A stretch of 6,740 bases of DNA, taken from positions 1 to 6,740 of the forward strand of contig CANCEQ010000165.1 of NCBI GenBank assembly GCA_947375085.1, in the 5' to 3' direction. Source of the stretch: Flavobacteriales bacterium. GTDB taxonomy: Bacteria; Bacteroidota; Bacteroidia; Flavobacteriales; Crocinitomicaceae. Position 1 is the first letter of the stretch, and every line of letters starts with the position of its first letter. The notes beneath the pieces are model-generated. The model was not told where the DNA came from, made no database searches, and was given only the letters and a program-made list of their open reading frames with translations. Both the position numbers and the translations under genes were made by a program. Below are positions 6,669 through 6,740 of this stretch, one piece after another.

Positions 6669-6740
6669 ATGAAAAAAGATACACACCCACAAGATTACAG
6701 ATTGGTAGTTTTCAAAGATATGTCAAATGACTATTCTTTT
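6669..6740 (+). CDS. rpmE2: 50S ribosomal protein L31 type B, 3'-truncated by window edge
   Basis: Only the first 24 codons are in the window. They read MKKDTHPQDYRLVVFKDMSN then DYSF. The MKKDxHPxxYRxVVFxDMSN start is the signature of bacterial L31 type B, a small protein of the large ribosomal subunit, usually about 80-90 residues. The Cys pair that the zinc-binding type A form (E. coli RpmE) carries at about residues 16 and 18 is absent, so this is the zinc-independent (C-minus) form, the usual one in Bacteroidota. The ATG at 6669 is chosen because it gives the exact family N-terminus; TATTAAA directly before it is an A/T-rich start context without Shine-Dalgarno. It is transcribed divergently from the lipoprotein gene, with 144 bases between the two starts that hold both candidate promoters. 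Confidence 0.95.
   Translation, partial: MKKDTHPQDYRLVVFKDMSNDYSF

Noticed and set aside
1..6740. CRISPR array, tRNA, rRNA, insertion sequence or phage module
   Set aside because: No regularly spaced long repeats, no cloverleaf-type sequence noticed, no terminal inverted repeats with a transposase, and no recombinase or phage-like product in any frame.

Overview
The window looks like a chromosomal segment of a member of the Bacteroidota, most likely a flavobacterium-like species; the genus cannot be resolved. The evidence is low GC with the standard genetic code, A/T-rich start contexts without Shine-Dalgarno motifs, two close matches to the Bacteroidota -7 promoter element TAnnTTTG, predicted signal peptides cut just before or after Gln, and a cysteine-free (type B) ribosomal protein L31.

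Layout from left to right. Positions 1-1548 hold the C-terminal three quarters of the large, catalytic subunit of methylmalonyl-CoA mutase, cut by the left window edge. It is followed by two very AT-rich genes of unknown function: an acidic cytosolic-type protein (1565-2092) and a secreted protein with a lysine-rich tail (2123-2887). A 253-base spacer carries a small decameric repeat built on AAACTCCGTG. Next come a six-helix membrane protein of the YoaK/DUF1275 family (3141-3866), a spacer with a possible 31-codon remnant, and a secreted alpha-helical, TPR-like protein (4051-4776) that ends at a strong intrinsic terminator (4805-4840). After about 260 bases with no recognisable content and a short AATTT tandem repeat, the minus strand carries a 468-residue lipoprotein with a predicted parallel beta-helix (6524 to 5118, GTG start). 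It is transcribed divergently from rpmE2 (L31 type B), whose first 24 codons close the window.

The genes do not form an obvious single pathway. The mutase and L31 are conserved housekeeping genes. The stretch between them is a loose set of lineage-specific envelope or secreted proteins and orphans. Transcription is probably split into the mutase plus possible read-through into the two orphans, the DUF1275 gene, the TPR-like gene with its own terminator, and the divergent lipoprotein/rpmE2 pair. I found no CRISPR array, tRNA, rRNA, insertion sequence, recombinase or recognisable defence or toxin module. No previously undescribed system can be claimed here; the most useful leads are the two AT-rich orphan genes behind the mutase and the intergenic decamer repeat.
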